Counted from the stretch's first letter, positions 25,697 to 39,250 are shown. The stretch: DNA of 64,000 bases from Zeus faber (GCA_960531495.1 OY482853.1:29838951-29902950); one strand, 5' to 3'. Notes: generated by a model from the letters alone, not told the origin. Numbers and translations are program-made.

Positions 25697-26535
25697 GCTT
25701 TTGCCGTGTTGTGTAATTCTTATTCTGTTATTGTTTCTATTCTGTTGTCTCCTGCCGACGTCCAGCCTGTGCCTGTCTGTTTGTTCGCTGCACCAACAGC
25801 ATCACTGCTGTCAGCTGCTACTGAGCCGCAGCTACCTCCGCTTCCTGAGCAGCAGTGGCACCCTAGCTTCCAGCCCCAGGTGCAGCAGCAGCCGCACAGC
25901 TTCGCACTGAGAGGCAGCTCGGATGCAGCGGCCACCTGTTTCCCTGCCTACAGCAGTTTCTTGGACTGTCGCCCCGCCGCTTTCCAGCGACGTCCGGGCC
26001 GAACCTCCGGCGGTCCGGCTTCTCCGCCGCCTCCCAGCCTCTCGGTGGCCCCGCCTGGGTGGTGGGGGTCCCCCAGAGCGGCTCCACTCCTCTGCCCCGA
26101 CGTGGGCTCGACCTCCTGAGCGCTCCTGCTCCCTTGCCCTGCCCTCTGGTCGCCCTCCGCCTATCTGCCCTGTTTGCTTGGGTGGGGTTCCAGCTCCCAG
26201 GCCATCCGCCTGAGGGGGGTGTTGCTACCTGAGGCCCGCCTCCAGACGCCATGCCTGTAGGGACGTCTCGGAGCCGTCCCTTTTTTGTTCCTCTCTCTCT
26301 CTCTCTCTCTCTCCCGAATGTATGTAGTCATGTGTTCCCCGGGTCTTGCTCTGTCTCCGTCTCCTTTCTCTGGCTCTCTCTACCTGTCGCGCTGGTCCTG
26401 CCACTGCACACCTGACCCCATTCAGCAATCAAGCCACCTGTCTTCACCTTCCTGGTCACTCCACCTGTACTGTACATAACTTCTGCCTGATGCCCTGGGC
26501 GCTGAAATGTCTTTGAAATAAAACGATATTTCGGA
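25697..26535 (+). mobile_element. Possible retroelement 3' portion (unclassified)
   Basis: A Pro/Ser/Gln-rich open stretch (25,706-26,119) is followed by a (CT)n tract (26,287-26,313). After that comes a segment ending 'gaaatgtctttgaaataaaacga' with a polyadenylation-like AATAAA. The arrangement resembles the 3' region of fish retroelements. No RT or integrase motif is visible, so the class is open. Confidence 0.35.
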
Positions 26536-27398
26536 GGTCTTTTCTGATTCATTTTCGGTCACGCTCCCTTAACGTCAATTTAGGCTATAAAAAAAAAAAA
26601 TGTACAACCACACAGCGGTTTCTAAATGAGGTCCTGATAAATAAAAGATACAATTGGTTGTCCACAATTCATACATACTATATATATATATATATATATT
26701 GAACAACAGCGCCATCTAGTGTCCGGAAGGTATCATGACATTTATCTCATTCATTAAATAAGGCATATTTAAGTTGTTCATACTGAGTACATAATATGCA
26801 ATAATAAAAGTAATAATAAAATAATAATAATAAAAGGGTAAACAATTTCACACGAAATTAAATTGTAACATACCGAGCATGCGCACAATTGACCAATATA
26901 AAGAACTAGCACAAGACAATAAATAATGAGACGCGGTATAGATGTAAAATAACAAACACGGCAAACAATAGGACACTACAACCAATTCATTTTTAGGAAA
27001 AATAAATCTGTGGTGGCATTTCATTGTTCATTTCAAACTTTTACATATATTTTTCAAGTATTTATCTAATCTAAACAGCTTAACATTAACTGAGTGGTGA
27101 TGGAACGCGTTTAGACATACCTTTGGATTGAGATCTCCTTTCCCCTCCTTGTTCCTTATCATTGTTTTAACTTATTCAATACAATTCAGAAATAACTGAC
27201 ATCAAGCCAAATTGCGGCTGTCAGTCGGGTGCTTGTTTGGAGACGTGCATTGCGTCCGTGATGTGTTTTTTTTTTTGTTTTTTTCTTTGTCCATGTATTA
27301 CAAACCTCACTCTCTCTCAAATAATAATCAAGTATTAATAATGTTCCACTTTGTGCCCCATCTGACTGGATGGCCCCTTGGGAAGCCCTATGACCTAG

Positions 27399-27679
27399 TG
27401 CTGCATTCGATAGGACACCGGAAACTAGTGATTCCGAATTGGTAGTTTGCACTTCCCAGAATGTGTTCCAATGTGGCCAACTTCTGCCAAATTCTGCAAG
27501 CTATAAAACGTTTGGGACACATCATCACATTTACAGAGTAGTTCAAATTGAAACAGAGGTGTAACATGATGCTTGATAGGCCTTTCTGATTAGGAATTCA
27601 GACTAAAATGTCTGTTCCTTTGCATTTTTTCAAGTAAGAGCTCAGATTTTCTGAATTCCGATTTTAATGGAATGCAGCA
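27399..27679. mobile_element. Short inverted-repeat element (MITE-like)
   Basis: TGCTGCATTC at the left end and GAATGCAGCA at the right end form a perfect 10-base inverted repeat around about 260 bp of non-coding DNA. Inner parts are also partly complementary (ATTCCGAATTGG against CTGAATTCCGATTTT). No transposase. Confidence 0.5.
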
Positions 27680-29530
27680 TATCCCCAAAGTCCTCTCTTT
27701 CTACGCCCCCCCCCTTTTAATTTTTTGGAGTTTTTTTGCAATGCGAAATATACCTTTGCATTGCCAAATCAAGTGGAAAAGTAGACCTTAATACAGGCAG
27801 AAATCTGTAAACATTGCAGATATTAAATACATATCAATGGATAAAGTTACCCTAAATTATACACATATGACCTATACCTACATATTGGATTCATGCATCT
27901 CTCGCTCACTCTCTCGCTTGCAGACCGCTTTAAAAAACAACTTCCTGCGTCAGCTATGACCATAGTGGAAGTGTCCTGCAGGCGCCCCTCTCATATACAC
28001 ATTGAGACATTATAGAAATGATTCCTACCTGAGCAACCGCGCACTGTGGACATATGCAGCTTTGAGTGTTAGATCCAGTCATCTTCTTCCCATGGTTGGT
28101 AAGCCGGAAACCAGAGGCCTGAGAAACTCCCACGTCTCTTCGTCAAAGTGAAAGCGTGTGGTCAAAACAACTCCACTTTTATAGTCAGGATCTCGCAGCC
28201 GGCGTAATTGAGGCAGGGGAATAGATTTTCAAGACAAAAACCAGGCCTGAATTCAATTGATCCAACCCTGAAAACGGAACGTATACTTATCGATGACACA
28301 CATCGTTAATGCTTTTGTTAAGAGGGCGAGTAGTGATTCACATCCAAACGCCCAACATTTATTGGCGCACACTGCTGCCATTAGACGTCTGGTGCGGACG
28401 TTTCAGATCCTACCTCTGCAGGAGCTATTTTCTATACTCCCGAATGGAATCGATACGACACGGATTAGAGAGAAATATGCCAATGAGCTTTACCGTTGAT
28501 CAAACAGTTCATCTGAGAAGATATCGCATTTGCGTTACATTTTTCCATGCATGGTGCAGTCTCCACCCAGAGTGTGATATTAGGTTCCTGGTGCTTTATC
28601 GTAGCTTTATTCATTATTGGGAGAAAAGCTACGATGATTATTCATGGAGCCCATTGACTTGGTTGACCGGGAAGCAGACTCGACTGTTTGGAAGTTATTG
28701 CTGCGTCCAAATTGTTAAAAGAAAGTGGAACGTTTGAGGAGGCTGGTGAGTGGCTGTCTTGGGAGTCTCCGCCATCATTGAAAATCGGCGATCAATCACA
28801 AATTAGTTTAAAAGCTTGAAAAGAACATTGAAAGCACTATTAGATTTGCTGCACTCCGATAATTGCTTGTTTATCAGGGCGGATGAATCCCCCTCCATTA
28901 CCTTTTTGTTTCTACGGTGGTCTGTATCTCCCATAAGTTGCTGAAAAATGTAAGGCAACCATCCTCACAACCCTGCTGCTGGTTAACAGTGCTGTGTAAA
29001 GTATTTTTGTGTTTTTCAGTGACACAGCCGTACGTGTCAAATTCTATTGTTCAGACTGATGAGCCATCAGTCTCTATCACCAGAGACACACAGAATGCAG
29101 GGGAGAAAGGGACTGTATCGATGGTTCTGCTGAGCCTGAGAGTGCCTAAAAAAGCCTCCCTGTTGCAGAAGTGCAGGATTTATTATCTATAATAAAGAGT
29201 GTTTACACAAAAAAATTGAGTTTTTACTAATGTGACAGACTTATGTCAGTTTGTTACTTTGATAAGGCCAGGTTAGTTCGATTTGTCCCTTGGGTATTGC
29301 CGTAGGATGGAGTTGTACTGCTCGCATCACCTGAGCAGTGAAGTGTTCTCCAGGAAGAGGAAAATAAAGTGGTGCGGATAACTTACTTCATCGGATCGAC
29401 TGCATCTGATTATTTTCATCATGAATCACGCAAACAAACCCACGGTTCTTTCATATCACCACAGTGTAACGCACAAATGTGTAGTATTTTTGGCCGTCTG
29501 CAGCTGAGTATACGTTAGTTTTCAAAAGTT
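27680..29530. other. Unique non-coding DNA, nothing recognised
   Basis: No exon or named repeat recognised on either strand. Confidence 0.4.
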
Positions 29531-29534
29531 TAGT

Positions 29535-30290
29535 TGGGCTTGGACATGAGGACTGTTTCGAGTAGAGTGCGGGGGAGATCCAGAGAGTTCGCTCCTGGTG
29601 CAAGGGTGAGAATTGACCCTCCATTTTTCACTGGCGATGGGAGTAAGAGCTTCCTCCACTGGCCGAGACAGCTGGAGATGGCCGTGAGGGCACTCACAGG
29701 GCACCGGCGGTGGCTGTGAGTATTATTGTGAGCTGGTGAAGATTCTCCCTACTCGCTTGAGCAAAGCAGATTTTTGTGACGGGACAGTCTACCTGCAGCT
29801 GTTCAATGTGATTACACAGCAGTAAAGAAGCAGCTGTCCTTTGGACAGAAACAGCTGATGGACCTTTGTTGAAGTGTTCTTTGAGTCTTTCGGCTCCCCT
29901 GTATCCTCTCGGGGTCGTTATGGCTGTGGTTGTGGTGAAACAGGATGCCAGTTGCTGGGGCCTCGGAACACATGGAGAGGCCGCTCTCCAGGTGGAGGTC
30001 TTGTCCATTTCACAGGGAACGGCCAGTCAAGTGATCGTCAGAGGGGGTTGGAGGAGGCCTTCTCCATCAGACCAACTGAAGTGCGGAGCCCCAGCCCTGG
30101 GTGGCTGGATTGTGCGAGGATGAGCAGCGGAAGAGTGGAGTGCGCTTCATGTCACCTTGATCAGACCGCAATGACAACCGACAGGGAAACAGGATGTAGC
30201 TGGTGTTGTGGCCCAGACATCACCATCCCTAATAATGGGCCCCTTATCCCATGACTACCTGTTGAAACAAACCCTGTGGCACAATGTAAG
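29535..30290 (+). pseudogene. Ty3/gypsy-like gag remnant
   Basis: The frame at 29,534-29,719 contains FFTGDGSKSFLHW-x-R-Q-L-E, typical of the start of the capsid region in fish gypsy-type gag proteins. It breaks off at a stop and continues in other frames, with a Leu-Ser-Lys-Ala-Asp-Phe word at about 29,757. A Gly-rich, Cys-containing piece lies near 29,900-29,970 where a zinc knuckle would be expected, but the full CCHC spacing is not preserved. With the RT pieces at 31,029-31,445 it probably belonged to one element. Confidence 0.5.
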
Positions 30291-30700
30291 TGAGGGCCAG
30301 CGCGTGCTGGCTAGTGGACTGGGCGGACCACTGGACCGTCTTGTCATCGTGGAGGTGGAGCTGCTATGTTTTGTATGAGCATTATTACATTTTGACCAAC
30401 AACTTTATAATTTATCAATTTTTTAATAAATTTTAAATTACCGGAGCCAAACATCAAGCAGGCACATAGTGCCGTAGAGCGGCAGCAACCACCACAGGTA
30501 ACCGCTGGTAGCTAGCTTCTCTGCCCAGAAGCCAGGCCACCCCTCCAAGCTGCTTTCACCAGCCAACACAGCAGCTCGAGGACCCAGGCTCAAGAAGAGA
30601 GGAGGGGAGTGTGCATCGTCGCTCTGGAGGATGGGAGCCGGTCGACCGTGGTGTTCCAGGGGACCAGTAAATTGTATTTATTTATTAATTTTTTGTTTCA

Positions 30701-30832
30701 GGTATAGGAACCCTATGTCAGAGTCTAAATCTTCGGTATAGTAACCCTTTGCCCTAGTCTATATTTAAGGTATAGTAACCCTATGCCAGAGTCTATGTTT
30801 TAGGTATAATAACCCTATATCAGAGTCTGTAT
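30701..30832. repeat. Minisatellite, four units of about 30-40 bp
   Basis: Four successive units share the pattern GGTATA-(g/a)-TAACCCTAT followed by a CAGAGTCTA block, with small spacers of varying length. Confidence 0.8.
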
Positions 30833-31028
30833 TGATTCATTTTTCATTCTTTTATTTTCTGTTCTCTGCTTGGTGGTGGTGGTGGGGGGGGGGGGGGGTT
30901 TAGGCTTCGGTCAGGTAGCCTCCCTGGTCAGGTAGCGGCAGGTGGCAGGTCTGCTGGCTGACTGTGTTATAGAGGAGAGTTGCAATCCTTTGGCATCCCA
31001 GTTGTTGTTAAAAAGAAGGGGGGGCAAC

Positions 31029-31445
31029 TCTGTCACAATTAAAGACTCCCACCCACTCCCACTGGTGGACAACAGTCTGGATGTGCTGGCAGGCTCTACC
31101 TGGTTCAGCACTCTTTTAACAGCTACTGGAAGGTGGAGGTAGCATAGGAGGACAGAGAGAAAACTGCCATAACGCCTGGCTGGGGGCTCTACCAGTCGAG
31201 GGCCAATCCATGCCTATGGGCCTGACAGATTCTCCAGCTATGTTTCAAGGCATGATGAAGCTGGTGCACAGGGGCCTACCATTGAATATTTTTATGGTCT
31301 ATCAGGATTTGAGGATCATCTCGCTGACCTAGAGAAGGTTTTCTCCAGGATTCAAGGAGCTGGCCTGAAACTTAACACACGGAAATGCCACCTGGCCAGG
31401 GTTCATGTGGTGTTTCTTGGGCATGTTGTTGCAGAGAATTGTGCC
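31029..31445 (+). pseudogene. Ty3/gypsy reverse transcriptase remnant
   Basis: A first piece (31,029-31,117) gives the motif region around T-I-K-D-S-x-P-L-P-x-V-D. After a deletion, a second piece (31,196-31,440) gives PMGL-x-D-S-P-A-x-F, a D-x-E-D-H-L-x-D-L-E-x-V-F stretch and K-x-x-x-x-K-C-H-L...F-L-G-H-V-V. This order matches the fingers, palm and connection parts of a Ty3/gypsy RT. The YxDD active site is eroded (a YQD word remains), so it is inactive. Confidence 0.65.
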
Positions 31446-32753
31446 ATTTGTGTAGATTGCTAAATATGATGCAGTGTTTGCCTACTTGATAGGTGTGTTC
31501 ACAATTGCCCCAATTGTGACTCTGCTTAACTTTACTGTCCCTTTGTTTACTTCAAACAGAGCATCCGTGAGGCTTGGAGAATGGCCCAAGATGTAAAACA
31601 TGTGGGAATACTGTGGACGATGGGATACTGTTAAAATCAGCAACAAAGAAAGAAAAGTTTGATGAGACGGCTCAAAAAAATGACCGCCAGATTTGAGACA
31701 CATATGCACAAGCCCTATTGCTGCTTACCCACGTGCGCATGTTGATGAATCAGAACAATTCCAAAATGAACAGTAGTATGCCTGCAAGTTTTAATTTGCA
31801 TAAACCACGGCCCAATTTATCCATTTAAAGAATTTTAAATGAGAGAGAGTTAAAGTCAAGTTAAAAGTTCCAGATCACAGAGTGGGCAGTGATCCAGTGG
31901 ATCGGCATAAAAACCACAGCAGCTGGCGCACATTAGACCCGAAGGAAGACATGTCATGTAGGTGCTAATAAACAACGCTATGGGCGCCATAGAAACAGTA
32001 TATTGTTGCATTTGACGTGACAATCGAGTGTAGAGTACACAAACATATTATGGCCGCAATAATTGGTTTTACATGTTTTCTGTAGCCAGACTCATTTCAA
32101 GGCACAGAACAAACACCAACTATCTTAGCTGTGGGACTTGGAATGATCAAATGCATTCATTGACGCCAAAAAACATGAAATGACTACAGTGTGGGAGGTA
32201 ATCATTGGCCTATGCCATAATCATAATCATGATTGTCATAAACCTTAAGTTTATATGTGTGCACATATTTTATTATAATTTGTGACCCACCGCATACTTT
32301 TGGGTCATTTGGCGGCTTTCGACTATTTTTTCCCCCGCATCATTCGAAAGTGGAGAATCAGAGCTTCCAAACAAGGTGTCACTTTTGCAAATCAAGCAAA
32401 TATTTTTAAAGCTATGACTTGTTAATGACAAGGGTGTGGCAAACAGTGTTTCTGCGATAATCACCTTGAAAGTTTCGCTGAGACTTGTTTCATTCAGCTA
32501 GCTCCCAGAATGCAAATGGGGTAGCCAAAGCCACATGGTTAATTAACACAATGCTGAATGGGCCAATCACTGCTTTGTTCTTGTGTTTTGAGGGAACGTT
32601 GAACAGCGTCAACAACACACAACTAGTTTTGTTTTTCAAAAAGCTTTTATTTAACTGAATAAACATGTTTTATAAAAGTGGAACTATTAAATTGTATTCA
32701 ATTTTATTTTTGAAATCACCAACCTCAAAGGACTTCATCACGTCATCAAATTC
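31446..32753. other. Unique non-coding DNA, nothing recognised
   Basis: No gene or repeat family recognised on either strand. Confidence 0.35.
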
Positions 32754-33011
32754 TTACGTTGTATCAACAACAGGCGTATCGTCGATCTCCTCCGGTGGTT
32801 CTTGAAAACATTCAGTTTTATCGTCACATTCATGATGAAATGTTGTTGTTTGAAATGTTCTCCAAGTCCGGGATAATATCAGATTCCGTGCCGCTGTTGG
32901 AGAACTGACTATCATCGCATAAAATGAAGTCCAGTTCGCGCTGCTTAAACTGGTCAGATTAAGGTCCACTATATGAATTAGATCTTCCTCCACACACTTC
33001 TTGTAATCCAT
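32754..33011 (-). CDS. Small unrecognised open frame, 85 residues
   Basis: An ATG-started frame with normal composition, acidic at both ends, with a central Ser/Thr-rich part. I recognise no domain. It lies next to GC-rich sequence (33,040-33,110) containing a TGACGTCA box, so it could be a first coding exon or a leftover of a DNA transposon. No splice donor near its end could be confirmed, and it may be chance. Confidence 0.2.
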   Translation of the reverse strand: MDYKKCVEEDLIHIVDLNLTSLSSANWTSFYAMIVSSPTAARNLILSRTWRTFQTTTFHHECDDKTECFQEPPEEIDDTPVVDTT

Positions 33012-34780
33012 AACAACACCGAGTTTTCACAGACAAGTGAAACCGGATCCTCGTCTTGTTTACGGAAGTGACGTCATTGACACGCCCCCTCCACAACGAC
33101 GTCTCCATGTGGGTGTAAAAGAAGTACGATTTAAAGGTTGAACTCTATGAAAACAGTTTCACATTGTAACTTCACATCACATGGAATATGAATGAATAAT
33201 CTTCACCTGGACAGTCGCTTTAAAGGAAACGATCGATCGGCGTTGTTCAGCGCTATTCAGCTTCTCAGTAAGTGAACTGCGTTTCCCCATGTAATCTAAC
33301 AGGAATATTTAACTCCACAGTTTAAAGTTTTTCTACTATTCATTAATCAAACTCGGGTTTCAAAATACGTTGAGAGATAAAAAAAAAACACAAAGGAACA
33401 CGAATCTCGAAAAATTGAATTTTCCTTCAAGAAAGGTTGTTTTACAACTTATTTAGTTGCTCCTGGCGATTTTAGAAATGTGCAAAACGGCGAGTTTTGC
33501 TGCGGTGGATCACATTTTGTCTTGACTTTTTGCTTTTGGCTTGCACTATTCTGTCAACTTCTGCCGAAATTCCCTACCGGAATTTCCTCCCGTTGATTAA
33601 AGTGTCTTATATTACTCAAAATTCTCCTCCTTACCTTTCCTGTATTTGTCCACAACAGCCATTGGAGCACTCAGCCTCCCTACATCTTGCTTTACTCGTA
33701 GGCCGTGGTTGGCAACTTTTACTATCAAAATCATTTTTGGCCAAAACAAACAACCACTTCATTCCCACCATCGTGGGCGGAGGCGACCGAGAACTCTGGA
33801 CAGCTCTTTAGCTGCAACCAGCATCAGGATCAGAACCTTGGAGAGCGCCACGCCGCAAAATCTTGACAGTTTTACCACATGTGACTACTCAGCAGTGGAC
33901 TATTTATGATTATTTGGTACTTTAACTTTGCATTTACATTACAATAATAGCATGTGTTGTTGCATTTATGAAATTATAGAACTACGATAATCCCTTTAAA
34001 ATTCTGCTCAACTAACTGTAAGAGCACATTTTAGAATAGAATGTTGAACTCAACCTTATTCAGCCATCTCTACCAATCGGTTTAAATAGTTTATGCAAAA
34101 TAATTCCCCTAGATGTCACTGTGGCCTTCAATGGCATGCCTCTCCAGTTCAGTCTTGCTGAACAGAATTATGTAACTTGAGACATGATTCTAAACCAAAC
34201 GGGTTGTTTGTCATTGAATGGTAAAGGTAGTGAAGCTAAGCAATGTAATTAGAATTACTATTTCCTGTGAAAAAAAGTCTCAATTTACTGTTGTTAATAT
34301 GAAACATTTTAATGTTTTTCCATTATATATAGAACACACATAAATAATTGTGTGGTAAGGATGATTTATGCCGAAAACATGGTTGACCAAACATTCAATC
34401 GTAATTTGGTCATAAAGATAGTGATGCTAAGATAATAAATGTCCACCTTTTTATGATTTTTATTTATTTTTTAATATTTGTTTTGTTAATATATATTAGC
34501 TTACATTTTATTCATATGTATATATATATATATATATACTGTATATAAGCACATATATATTGATTGTAATTGTGGCGTTGCCCCCTTGTGGTCGCCTGTG
34601 CGGACGCTCCATTACGCACATTTTAGCATTTTTTTCCATTTTAAATTCACTATGTCCGCCAAAACTCATCGGCAGTGATCTCCTACGACCGCGATGCACT
34701 CGTGGTTCTGAAAATTTCCCTGAAAGAACAACTTTTTATCCGCGGATACAAAGTGGCCGCCGGAGATTTTATGTGCCAAC
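33012..34780. other. Non-coding DNA with a short (TA)n tract
   Basis: A TGACGTCA box lies near 33,070 and a TA repeat at 34,518-34,540. No gene recognised. Confidence 0.35.
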
Positions 34781-34799
34781 GCTTTCAACCATGAAAACA

Positions 34800-35770
34800 A
34801 CAACAACAACAATGGAGCCGCTGTTCCACGGGTGCACTCATGGAGGAAGACCCGTGGCAAACGAGGCAGCATTCGATTCAGAATGAGGACGCAACCTTAC
34901 GGTCCACCTCTACCAAGCATCCTCCCTCCCATTGTCCAGTCCCTGGAGAACAAGATGGATGACCTTCGAGCGAGGATTATATTTCAACAGGATACGAGAA
35001 ACTGTTGCGTCCTAACGGACCACGCCATTTGCCAGCCGAGTCGTTCTCCTGTTCCGTGCCAACGGGTCTGAGGAGTCGGGGAAATCCAAGGGTGGAGGCA
35101 TCTGCCTCATGATAAACAGCGGCTGGTGTAACCCCAACTAGATCAAGACTTTCTCCAGCTCCTGCTCGCCCAACCTGGAACAGCTGACCATCTCATCAGG
35201 AATTCAGCACGGTCATCATCACAGCTGTTCATATAACACAGCAAGCGGACACCGACACAAACAAACATTCTGACGCAGCTGTGGTGGTGACTGGGGACTT
35301 TAACAGGGCGAACCTTAAAAAAAGTTCTGCCAAATTTCGATCAACACATCACGTGTGCTACCAGGGGAGATAGAACTTTGGACCACTGCTACACACTGTA
35401 CAACAACGGATACAAGACTGTCTCACTCCCTGCTTTTGGGAAGTTGGATCATACCGCCATCTCGCTACTACCTGTTTACAAGCCGTGCATTGTGCATGGA
35501 CTGGTAGTGACGAGCGACGTAAAGCAATCAGAGGCCGCACATCCAATCAAGTTCCAGTCAGCAAGTATACGGAAGTAGCTATGAGCTTCATAGCCGTGTT
35601 AGCGGACAGCATCTTTCCTACGGCCAAAGTTCAGAAATTTCCAAACCAGAAACCGTGGGTCAATAAATCCATCCGCGGCGCTCTGAATGCTCACACAGCC
35701 GCTTATAATGACAGTCTTGCATCTGGAAATTTGGACAATTACAAAGCGCCGTCATACAAACTGACTTAGT
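34800..35770 (+). pseudogene. Non-LTR retrotransposon ORF2 remnant, endonuclease region
   Basis: Adjacent frames give, in order, a K-S-K-G-G-G-I-C-L-M-I-N word (about 35,085), a C-S-P-N-L-E-x-L-T-I word (about 35,165), G-D-F-N-R (about 35,295), a T-x-L-D-H-C-Y word (about 35,375) and K-L-D-H-T-A-I-S-L-L (about 35,443). These are the successive blocks of the apurinic-type endonuclease of fish L2/CR1/Rex-type LINEs. A following piece contains N-Q-K-P-W-V-N-K-S-I (35,642-35,671), the linker before RT. Several frameshifts and stops make it inactive, and the RT part is absent. Confidence 0.7.
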
Positions 35771-35789
35771 GACATTTCTGTTCCTGAAC

Positions 35790-37580
35790 GTCACTGCAGA
35801 TCTTCTCGATATCAGGGCTGTAAAATGTAACTTTGATCTTCACACAAGACTGGAGGCTGTGAGGTGGGAGCCATATTTGGATTTTATGTAGTTTATGCTT
35901 GAGAAAACCTGCTCACACAAGTATGTTGATCCAAAGATGGACAGGACTCCAAATGTATACTTCTTCATGTTCATATAATGGTCGGGAAAAGCATTTCATG
36001 TTTCAAACACAAGTTTGTCGGGTTTTGGGAGGTTTGCAATTTCTATCAATATCAATATTTGTGGTTTTGAGCGAGAATGGCCTTCTGACGGGCGAAATCT
36101 TCGAGCTCGGCTGTCAGGCTTTTGAAGGTGGACACCCATAAGTCTTTATCAGCTATGTTCGCCAGTTAAATTTCAAGGTTGGGTTGACTTACTCCCAGGA
36201 ATGCGGACATGTTCAACAGGGTCAACATCCAGGGGTGTGACAGGGAAGGATTGTGTAGTTTTCTCCTATCGGAACGGGCTGAATGCTGTTTGCATTTTGA
36301 TGATAGCACATTGTAAATAATCGCAATTGATGTGATTGTGTCCTTCTTAGAACTCTCTTAGGGAGGGGACGTGAGAGAGTGTGCCTCTCTGTACATGTCT
36401 GGTGAATACTGTTTAACTTGCGCTCCAACGCTAAAACATCTTCCAGCATCTGCAGGGCTGTGCTTTCCCTGGGGATTTTTGTTTAGCCTGTTTAGGTGAC
36501 TTGTCATGTCCACCATGAAGTGCATCTATTCCTGCCAATCGGGATCTTCCAGTTCTGGATAGGTGAGGCCTTTGCTTTCCAGGAAGAATTTCACATGTTC
36601 TACACATGCAGCAAACTGTTTCAGTGCCTTTCCCCCTGGACAGCCACCGGACTTTGTTATGTAAGCAGGAGGTCCGAATATGCGTTGTCAAAGGCATCTA
36701 GCAATGCACAGGACTGTGTGTTAATCTCTTTGGCTTTTAAACAGTTCACAACAGCCTCACAAATGTCCTCCCCCGTGCTTGGCCTTTCAGCTAACTCAAT
36801 GATTTCTTCCTGCAGGCCATCAGAGTTCACTTAGCTCCATAGCAGCGCTGTCTGCTCAATATCTTTCACATCGCTTGACTCGACGCAGGCAATTGAGTAT
36901 GCTGGAGCTGAAATGATGTCCTTGATTTGCTGATTGGTGGTGTTTGTTGCCATTTTCATGACCCTCTCTCTTATGATCTTGGCGGAGAGGGGCATACCTT
37001 TAATTTTCTGAACAATCTCAGTTTCGTTTTTGAAGTCTGAGAATAGATGCTCCATGCCTCATTATCTCCTGAGCTGCCACAAAACTAGCAGCAGCAGTGG
37101 AGTTCAGAGATTTGATCCAATTCTTAAAAGTACATCTGCTGTGCTATGCTTCCCGCAGCAGTTCCGAAATCGCTCTTTTTCTCTCATCCCAAGCCGGCTA
37201 CTTCTAAGTAAATACAGTGTGCTTGTTCTGGAAATGTCTTTCAATATGACTTTTTGTTTTACGGGTAAGCCAGCAGCATTGGCGGTGAAAGCAAACAAAT
37301 GTTTCGTTGCACTATTTAATTTTATTATTTCTCTCAGAGACATGTCTTTTTTTAATGTAAACATTGTCGATATAGTGTATAGGCTACACATTTACATTTT
37401 GAGAACGTAAGAATCACTTTACACGTACAACAATGATAAATGAAAATCAAAATGTTAAGAAATAACAGTTATTCATTTTAATTTTGTCACAGCCACAGCT
37501 AGCCACTGGAGAGTGACTAAAGAGCTGCATGGGGCTCCAGAGCTGCAGGTTGCCTATCTCCGACCTAGGGCCTTTGGCAG
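35790..37580 (-). pseudogene. hAT-family transposase remnant (GTF2IRD2/ZBED-like)
   Basis: Read leftwards, three blocks remain in different frames. One at about 37,391-37,104 has F-A-F-T-A-N-A-A-G-L-P-V-K. One at 37,055-36,831 has L-F-S-D-F-K-N-E-T-E-I-V-Q and E-S-S-D-V-K-D. One at 36,697-36,431 and beyond is poorly preserved. The E-S-x-D-V word sits where hAT transposases and their domesticated relatives carry the first catalytic Asp region. An 'aggttgcctatctccgac' word near 37,550 resembles a hAT terminus. Multiple stops make it inactive. The family call is from recall. Confidence 0.6.
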
Positions 37581-38774
37581 CATTATGTCCTATTTTAATT
37601 CATGACCACACATATGGAATGACTTTTTGATAACTTTGTTGTTTTTTTATGTCCATAGCAGAAAATGTAACTGAGCAGGACAAGTTGCCCCAATCTGAGT
37701 TGCCACACCTCCTGTACATCCATCGTCCTCTCCTGCGGCGTGCTGCTCAGTACCGCTGACATGTACCACTGAGCTAGAATTGCTGCTATTAGCAGTGCTT
37801 TTGCTACCTGAGCTATTATTGCCACTCTGAATGAGTTTGCGCTTTCTGCTTAGAACCAACTGGCCAACTGGTTTGAAAAGAAAACAACAAAATTGATGGT
37901 CTTTTTGACATTTTACCAATTTTCCACGGGTCCCTGTGAGAATTGCCTACCAAGTACCAGGTAGGAAAGACTGGTAGCAAGCAAATCTTTGAAATGACAC
38001 AGTAGCCGGATTCATTATTGCAAAAGGCCCGTCTCAGTGAAAAGAGCAGAGAGTCACAAGTCCTGCATGGGCCTCAAGCCCCATAGTGAATGTTGTACTC
38101 ACTAACAGTAAATAACTACTGAGGAGTTAGTTATTTTGAGTTTTCCAGAGTTGGAAAATTGAATGAGTCACTTGTAAAGAGCCAAACTTATTATCTGTCA
38201 AAACTCTTAATGTCTTTAAGGCCGCAGCAGGGTGTGGCCTGCTTGACAAAAATATTTTTGTTAATAGGCTATGCCTACTGTAACGGGAGCGTCAAGGAGG
38301 TGGCTCAGTGATTGATGTGATCACATCAGGCAGTCAAAAGTAAAAGTTTACCTTTTGAACATTGGCCAGGGCTTTTATTCAAAATTATTTTATTTTAATT
38401 ATTTTAAACAAACACAAAAAGTAACTGACCGCTTTGTACGGCCCCTCTCTGAGCGGGGCCACAATCCGGCTTCCCGGTTAACAGTTCAACAAAAAAGGCA
38501 AATAACAGATAAATCAAGTGTCTAATTAACACAGCACCCGCAAACAGTGAAATGTACCACTAACTGTGCTGCCACATAAATAGCGTCTTGGTGTACCGGT
38601 GCTATTAGCGCACATTTAAATAAGGTATTATGCATGCATTTGGTGTGAAATTGGCCCCTTTCTATGCAAATGAGCATCGTTGCAAAAAACACCCAATTCA
38701 CAAACACTGGAGCTAATAGCTACACACAGTGAGAGTAATGCTGGCGGCGGACAATTTCCATTATTTTTGTTAGG
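37581..38774. other. Non-coding DNA, nothing firmly recognised
   Basis: A Ser/Asn-rich open stretch on the - strand (37,919-37,647) has no recognisable domain and may be an upstream part of the hAT remnant. The rest is unique AT-rich DNA. Confidence 0.35.
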
Positions 38775-39110
38775 CCTGTGAAATGCACAGGGGATGCTCC
38801 AAAATTATATTTTAATGCTTTTAGATCTAGACTTGCTGTCCACGAGCCACCCCCCACAAAGATGAATGAATTATGAATTGTTAGCTGGTGCATGAATTAT
38901 GTGTTTACAGTACCAGCCACTCAGAATGGCCGGCCCCAGCTGGCTGCCAGTCGTTTGAGTCCTAGAAAATATATCACTTTGGGCCACACCCTAATGTTCT
39001 AATAATTTTTGGGGGCCCCTGTCAGTCACAGGCCTTTTTAATCATCCCAAGTCAAGCCAGCATGTCAAAACCACCAGAAAATAATCACACTTTGGTTAAA
39101 AAATGGCTGA
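38775..39110. repeat. Segmental-duplication block, left copy
   Basis: From 'gaaatgcacaggggatgct' to 'actttggttaaaaaatggctga' this block matches 56,300-56,656 in the same orientation with scattered substitutions. It lies upstream of the first exon-1 copy here and upstream of gene C in the other copy, so it belongs to the duplicated unit. Confidence 0.85.
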
Positions 39111-39243
39111 ATAACCCGTTCAGCTGAGCAGCACACCTCACTGTGAAACACACTGGCCTATGTTCAAAGTTTTTTGTTTTCTTAACAATGTCCTGAAGGG
39201 TTAACCAACTAACTTGCACAAATGTTGACAGCAAGGTGGTTGC

Positions 39244-39250
39244 TATAAAT
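39244..39250 (+). promoter_or_regulatory. TATA box of orphan exon 1
   Basis: TATAAAT inside a block (GGTGGTTGCTATAAATTTGTG) that is identical upstream of genes B and C. Confidence 0.6.
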